A stretch of 26,484 nt of DNA from BS750m-G62 sp964577175 (GTDB taxonomy: Bacteria > Planctomycetota > Phycisphaerae > FEN-1346): positions 1 through 26,484 of the forward strand of contig CAZNYC010000050.1 in the NCBI GenBank assembly GCA_964577175.1. Reading direction: 5' to 3'. Shown in pieces: positions 22,516-26,484 of the stretch. A program made the translations under genes and the position numbers. The notes under the pieces are model-generated. The model did no database searches. It worked only from the letters and a program-made list of their open reading frames with translations, and was not told where the DNA came from. Position 1 is the stretch's first letter; the number at the start of each line of letters is the position of its first letter.

Positions 22516-22563
22516 GCACTCCAATCGGAGTGCCGCCCCGCCAGGGGATTTTGGAATCTCCCG
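22516..22563 (+). promoter_or_regulatory. Two hairpins in the sat mRNA leader
   Basis: GCACTCC-AATC-GGAGTGC (22516-22533) would form at the very 5' end of the transcript. A second imperfect hairpin, GGGGATT with AATCTCCC, follows at about 22544-22563, just before the AGAGGAAA ribosome-binding sequence. They could stabilise the mRNA or serve control by sulfur status. No known riboswitch class is recognised. Confidence 0.35.
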
Positions 22564-22579
22564 TCCAGAGGAAATCGAC

Positions 22580-23767
22580 ATGCCCAACCGGTACGGACCC
22601 GGCCCGATCGCGCCGCACGGCGGCGTCCTGGTGAATCGTCTGCTCGAGGAGGAGGCGGCCGACGAAGCCGCCGCCCGCGCCGCCGACCTCCCGAAGGTCA
22701 CCCTCGCCCGCCGCGAACGGTGCGACTTGGAACTGCTGGCCGTCGGCGCCTTCAGCCCGCTCACCGGCTTCATGACCCGCGAGCAGTTCGACGCCTCCGT
22801 CGACGAAATGCACCTGCCCACCGGCGAGCCGTGGGCCGTCCCCATCACCCTCAGCACCGGCCGGGAGGAGGCCGACGCCCTCCGCGAGGGCGAGGACGTC
22901 GCGCTCTGGGACCCCGAGTCCGAGCAGGTCCTGGCCGTCCTCCACCTGGCCGAGACGTACGAGCACGACCGCCGGCGCGAGTGCCGCGAGGTCTACCGCA
23001 CCACGGACCTCGAGCACCCCGGGGTGGCCCTCGTGATGGGCCAGGGCGAGGTGTGCCTGGGCGGCGAGGTGGACGTCATCCGTCTGCCGCCGCACGCGGA
23101 CCTGGCGCCGTACCGCTGGACGCCCGAGGCCACCCGCACCGAGTTCGACCGCCGCGGATGGAAGACCGTGGCGGCCTTCCAGACCCGCAACCCGTGTCAC
23201 CGGGCCCACGAGTACCTCCAGAAGGTGGCGATGGAACTCTGCGACGGCCTGCTCCTGCATCCGCTGGTGGGCGAGACGAAGAAGGGCGACATCCCCGCCG
23301 ACGTCCGCATGCGGACGTACGAAGTCATGTTCGAGAACTATTATCCGACCGACCGCGTCCTCCTGACAGTCCTGCCGGCGTCAATGCGGTACGCCGGGCC
23401 GCGCGAGGCCATCCTCCACGCCATCATGCGGAAGAACTACGGCGTCACGCACTTCATCGTCGGCCGCGACCACGCCGGCGTGGGCGACTATTACGGCACG
23501 TACGACGCCCAGGAGATCTTCGATGCGTTCGACCCGGACGCCATCGACGTCGTGCCGCTGAAGTTCGAGCACGCCTTCTTCTGCCGCAAGTGCGACGGCA
23601 TGGTGTCGAACAAGACGTGCCCGCATGGCAAGGAAGACCGGGTGTTCCTCTCCGGCACGAAGGTGCGGGAGATGCTGAAGCGCGGCGAGGCCCCGCCGCC
23701 GGAGTTCACCCGGCCGGAGGTCGCCGAGGTCCTCCTGGAGGCCGCCCGGCAGGAGGCCGACGAGTAG
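22580..23767 (+). CDS. sat: Sulfate adenylyltransferase (ATP sulfurylase)
   Basis: The enzyme joins sulfate and ATP to form adenosine 5'-phosphosulfate (APS), the first step of sulfate activation, or works in reverse. The 395-residue protein is the monofunctional Sat type. It has an N-terminal PUA-like domain (1-170) with CDLELLAVGAFSPLTGFM, the HxxH-type catalytic motif QTRNPCHRAHE (201-211) and GRDHAGVG (295-302). A zinc-binding cluster C335-xx-C338, C347 and H349 matches that of Thermus-type enzymes. The start at 22580 is set by AGAGGAAA and by the promoter, which lies inside the longer open frame. It is followed by cysC and a sulfate-type transporter. Confidence 0.97.
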   Translation: MPNRYGPGPIAPHGGVLVNRLLEEEAADEAAARAADLPKVTLARRERCDLELLAVGAFSPLTGFMTREQFDASVDEMHLPTGEPWAVPITLSTGREEADALREGEDVALWDPESEQVLAVLHLAETYEHDRRRECREVYRTTDLEHPGVALVMGQGEVCLGGEVDVIRLPPHADLAPYRWTPEATRTEFDRRGWKTVAAFQTRNPCHRAHEYLQKVAMELCDGLLLHPLVGETKKGDIPADVRMRTYEVMFENYYPTDRVLLTVLPASMRYAGPREAILHAIMRKNYGVTHFIVGRDHAGVGDYYGTYDAQEIFDAFDPDAIDVVPLKFEHAFFCRKCDGMVSNKTCPHGKEDRVFLSGTKVREMLKRGEAPPPEFTRPEVAEVLLEAARQEADE

Positions 23768-23793
23768 CACGTCGGCATACCGGACCACATTCA

Positions 23794-23815
23794 GCCGTCG
23801 GGCTTGCCCGGCGCG
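23794..23815 (+). repeat. 22-bp hairpin repeat between sat and cysC
   Basis: A near copy of 21572-21593 (20 of 22 identical), pairing around CTTG. It lies in the 99-base gap between sat and cysC, where it might partly end or protect the transcript. Confidence 0.45.
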
Positions 23816-23866
23816 TGCCGTTCGAACAACACTCTTGGGTACATCCACGAACGAAGGAGCCACCGC

Positions 23867-24412
23867 ATGTCGCAAGGATTCGTCCTCTGGTTCACGGGCC
23901 TGAGCGGATCGGGCAAGTCGACGGTCACGCAGGCGCTGGTCCCTCGATTGCGGGACCGCGGCGTGAAAATCGAGGTGCTCGACGGCGACGTCGTCCGGAC
24001 CAATCTCTCCAAAGGGCTCGGGTTCTCGAAGGAGGACCGCGACACGAACATCCTCCGCGTGGGGTTCGTCGCGAACCTCCTGGCGCGCAACGGCCTCGCC
24101 GCCTGCTGCGCCTGCATCAGCCCGTACCGCGAAATCCGCGGGACGGTCCGCGGGTGGGTCGAGGGCGACGGCGGCAAGTTCATCGAGATCTTCATGGACA
24201 CCCCCATCGACGCCTGCATCGAGCGCGACCCCAAGGGCCTTTACAAGAAGGCCCTCGCGGGCGAGATCAAGCAGTTTACCGGCATCGATGACCCGTACGA
24301 GGCGCCGGAGAACCCGGAAATCCGTCTCCCGACGAAGGAAACGACGCCGGAGGAGTGCGCGGGCCGGATCCTGGCGTATCTCGAAGACGAGGACCTGATT
24401 CCGCCGGCGTAG
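23867..24412 (+). CDS. cysC: Adenylylsulfate (APS) kinase
   Basis: The enzyme phosphorylates APS at the 3' position to make PAPS, the sulfate donor. The 181-residue protein has Walker A GLSGSGKST (11-19), LDGDVVRTNL (38-47), FSKEDRDTNILRVGFVANLLARNG (53-76), CISPYREIR (83-91, with the family serine Ser85) and the lid-type segment GLYKKALAGEIKQFTGIDDPYEAP (124-147). The ATG at 23867 is chosen because CGAAGGAG lies seven bases upstream. It forms the sulfate module with sat before it and a transporter 33 bases after it. No PAPS reductase or sulfotransferase is in view. Confidence 0.96.
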   Translation: MSQGFVLWFTGLSGSGKSTVTQALVPRLRDRGVKIEVLDGDVVRTNLSKGLGFSKEDRDTNILRVGFVANLLARNGLAACCACISPYREIRGTVRGWVEGDGGKFIEIFMDTPIDACIERDPKGLYKKALAGEIKQFTGIDDPYEAPENPEIRLPTKETTPEECAGRILAYLEDEDLIPPA

Positions 24413-24445
24413 TCGGCGCGCGACGGCGGCCGGAGGGCTTCCCGT

Positions 24446-26248
24446 ATGTCGGCCGAGGCGTGGTTTTCGGTGGGCGTCGTGGCGCTGGCCATTGTGGCCC
24501 TGCTGCTCGACCGTTTCTCGCCCGACCTCGTCCTCTTTCTCGCCCTGACGGTCCTGCTCCTGGTGGGCATCGTGACCATCGAGGAGGCGCTGGCGGGGTT
24601 CGCGAACCCCGCCATCCTGACCATCGCCGCCCTCTTCATCGTCAGCGCCGCCGTCCGCAACACGGGCCTGCTCGACCGTCTGTGCCGCACGGCGTTCAAG
24701 ACGGACGGCACCGAGCCCGGCCGCCTCACGCGCCTCATGCTGCCCGTCACGGCCTTCAGCGCGTTTCTGAACAACATTCCGCTCGTCGTGATGCTGACGC
24801 CGGTGATCACGGGCTTTGTGAAGAAACGGGGCCTGAGCGCGTCGAAGTTGCTCATCCCGCTGAGTTACGCGGCCATTTTCGGCGGCATGTGCTCGCTCAT
24901 CGGTACGTCGACGAACCTGATCGTGGACGGCATGATGCGCGAGCGCGGCATGGCGGGGATGGGGATGTTCGAGATCGCCGCCGTCGGCGTGCCGCTCGCG
25001 CTGCTCGGATGGGGTTTCATGCTGGTGGTGGGCCGGCACCTGCTCCCCGCGCGGCGCACGCCCCTGGAGCGCGTGGCCGGCGAGTACCGCGACTTCGTCG
25101 CCGAGATGCGCCTGGAGGAGACCTCCCCCCTGGCCGGCCGCACCGTCCAGGAGGCCGGCCTCCGACACCTGAAAGGCCTGTTCCTGACGGAAATCGAGCG
25201 GCAGGGGACCGTCATCGCCCCCGTGGAGCCGACCGAACCCCTCGCCGGCGGCGACCGGCTCGTCTTCGTCGGCGCGGTCGATACCCTCCTGGAACTCCAG
25301 AAACTGCCCGGCCTCGTCCCCGCCGCCAAGCCGCACTACGACTTCCTGAAAGAACACCACGGGCGCCTGCGCCTCGTGGAGGCCGTCGTCTCGAAGAGTT
25401 CGCCGCTCGTCGGCCGCAGCATCCGCGAGGCCGGCTTCCGCACACGCTACGACGCCGTCGTCATCGCCGTCCATCGCAACGGCGAGCGCGTGAAGGGGAA
25501 GATCGGCGACGTCGTCCTCCGCCCCGGCGACACCCTGCTCATCGAGTGCGGCGACACGTTCGTCTCCACGTGGTACGATTCGCCGGACTTCTACCTCGTC
25601 AGCGACGTGCAGGAGGCCGTCGGCACCCGGCCGAAACGGTGGTGGCTGGTGCCGGTCGTCGTCGTCCTGATGGTGGCGGCGGCGGCGGCCGGGCCGTATC
25701 TGCCGGAGGTGGGCGGCAGCCGGGTTTCCATGGTCCACGCGTCCGTCGTGGCGGCGGCGGTGCTCATCCTGACGGGGTGCGTAACGCGCGGCCAGGCCCG
25801 CGACAGCATCGGCTGGCAAGTGCTGATCGTGATCGCGTGCGCCTTGGGCGTGGCCCGGGCCATCGAGAAAACGGGGGCGGCCGATGCGCTCGCTTCCCAG
25901 GTCGTCGGATGGTTCCAGGCGTTCGGGGCGGTCGGCGTGCTGGTGGGCATTTACCTGGTGACGACGATCCTGTGCGAGGTCGTAACGAGCAAGGCGGCCG
26001 TCGTCATCGTCATGCCGCTCGCGATGGCCGCCGCCGAGCAGGCGTCGGCGGACCCGAGGCCGTTCGCGTTCGGCGCCGCCGTGGCGGCATGTGCGAGTTT
26101 CGTTCTGCCCGTCGGGTACCAGACGAACCTGATCGTATTCGGCCCGGGCGGGTACCGAACGCAGGATTTCGTCCGGGTGGGCCTGCCGCTGAAGATCCTC
26201 GTCGGCGTGACGGCGGTGATTCTCATTCCCCTCATCTGGCCGCTGTAG
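24446..26248 (+). CDS. SLC13/DASS-family anion transporter with two RCK_C domains, probable sulfate permease
   Basis: A 600-residue inner-membrane transporter. Two transmembrane halves (about 5-200 and 400-600) flank a cytosolic region with two RCK_C (TrkA-C) domains (about 216-290 and 307-388, each with the PLAGRT/PLVGRS and GDRLVFVG/GDTLLIEC signatures). The paired substrate hairpins show AFLNNIPLVVMLTPV and GTSTNLIV (153-160) in the first half, and GYQTNLIVFGPGGY in the second. This layout is that of the sodium-sulfate SLT/SAC1 type. GGAGGG precedes the ATG. Position after sat and cysC suggests sulfate as substrate. Confidence 0.9.
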   Translation: MSAEAWFSVGVVALAIVALLLDRFSPDLVLFLALTVLLLVGIVTIEEALAGFANPAILTIAALFIVSAAVRNTGLLDRLCRTAFKTDGTEPGRLTRLMLPVTAFSAFLNNIPLVVMLTPVITGFVKKRGLSASKLLIPLSYAAIFGGMCSLIGTSTNLIVDGMMRERGMAGMGMFEIAAVGVPLALLGWGFMLVVGRHLLPARRTPLERVAGEYRDFVAEMRLEETSPLAGRTVQEAGLRHLKGLFLTEIERQGTVIAPVEPTEPLAGGDRLVFVGAVDTLLELQKLPGLVPAAKPHYDFLKEHHGRLRLVEAVVSKSSPLVGRSIREAGFRTRYDAVVIAVHRNGERVKGKIGDVVLRPGDTLLIECGDTFVSTWYDSPDFYLVSDVQEAVGTRPKRWWLVPVVVVLMVAAAAAGPYLPEVGGSRVSMVHASVVAAAVLILTGCVTRGQARDSIGWQVLIVIACALGVARAIEKTGAADALASQVVGWFQAFGAVGVLVGIYLVTTILCEVVTSKAAVVIVMPLAMAAAEQASADPRPFAFGAAVAACASFVLPVGYQTNLIVFGPGGYRTQDFVRVGLPLKILVGVTAVILIPLIWPL

Positions 26249-26484
26249 GTCTGGCCGGCGCTCGTCTTGTGAGTCGCATCATCGCGCAACGACCTGCGTT
26301 GTTGAGCCGACGACGACTTGCGGGGGCGCCGCCGAACGCCGGCCCGCCTGCGGGCCGCACGCTGTTCGGGCGCGCCGGCACGCCTTCACCGGTTCAACGG
26401 TGGCTGTCAGCGGGGCGCTGAATCGATATTCTGAGAAAACGCCTTGGCGCGCACCCCCCGAAAATGCGCTTTTTCCGACCCCGA
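26249..26484. other. Non-coding right edge of the window
   Basis: No convincing gene. A strong inverted repeat, CGGCCCGC (26340-26347) and GCGGGCCG (26350-26357), could end the transporter transcript, although no U-tract follows. The last 80 bases are less GC-rich, which may mark a promoter region for a gene beyond the window. Confidence 0.4.

Noticed and set aside
23381..25819. 812-codon open frame opposite sat, cysC and the transporter
   Set aside because: It spans three well-identified genes on the other strand and has a biased, domain-free composition.
1..26484. Defence, phage or toxin-antitoxin island
   Set aside because: All sizeable genes are assigned to housekeeping, chaperone, secretion or metabolism families. 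No nuclease, integrase or toxin motif was seen.

Overview
This GC-rich window (close to 70% G+C, codon third positions nearly all G or C) is bacterial chromosome with about 20 genes and no rRNA, tRNA, CRISPR array, phage or intact insertion sequence. The mix suggests a Planctomycetota-type genome, perhaps Phycisphaerae-like: orphan pseudopilin genes with DxDxDG loops, a large two-vWA membrane protein, several Hsp20 proteins with Lon, and many small palindromic repeats downstream of genes. That placement is inference from gene style, not from a marker gene.

Layout. The left edge holds the likely start of a leftward membrane protein (1-113). Two tandem sigma-70-family genes follow (382-1221 and 1468-2307). 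They share an exact 500-bp 3' half but differ in regions 2.2-2.4. Next are apt (2354-2902) and, facing it, a leftward operon of four Hsp20 chaperones feeding into lon (7512 to 3067), with a very good candidate sigma-54 promoter in front. Rightward come mnmG (7752-9572) and a PilZ protein (9744-10085). Leftward come a large vWA/amidotransferase-like membrane protein (10107-12611), apparently made from a leaderless mRNA, and a GspI-GspJ-GspK-like pseudopilin operon (18065 to 12976). Rightward again are a DegT-family aminotransferase, an orphan [NiFe]-hydrogenase maturation protease, a two-helix membrane protein, an HDAC-family deacetylase, a HAD phosphatase, and a sulfate module of ATP sulfurylase, APS kinase and a SLC13/RCK transporter (22580-26248).

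Working together. Hsp20 holdases plus Lon form one proteostasis unit. The transporter, Sat and CysC form a complete sulfate uptake to PAPS route. GspI/J/K would build the tip of a type II secretion pseudopilus, whose other parts are outside the window.

The most unusual non-coding feature is a set of small palindromic elements in the spaces after genes. Two of them (72 and 123 bp) have 17-bp terminal inverted repeats, are each flanked by CTAA, and sit exactly on the stop codon of a gene, so that the CTAA/TTAG flank is the stop (TAA in one case, TAG in the other). They look like non-autonomous mobile elements that target stop codons. Related hairpins with the arms GCGCGG(C/T)GGG and a CTCCGC loop recur after other genes.
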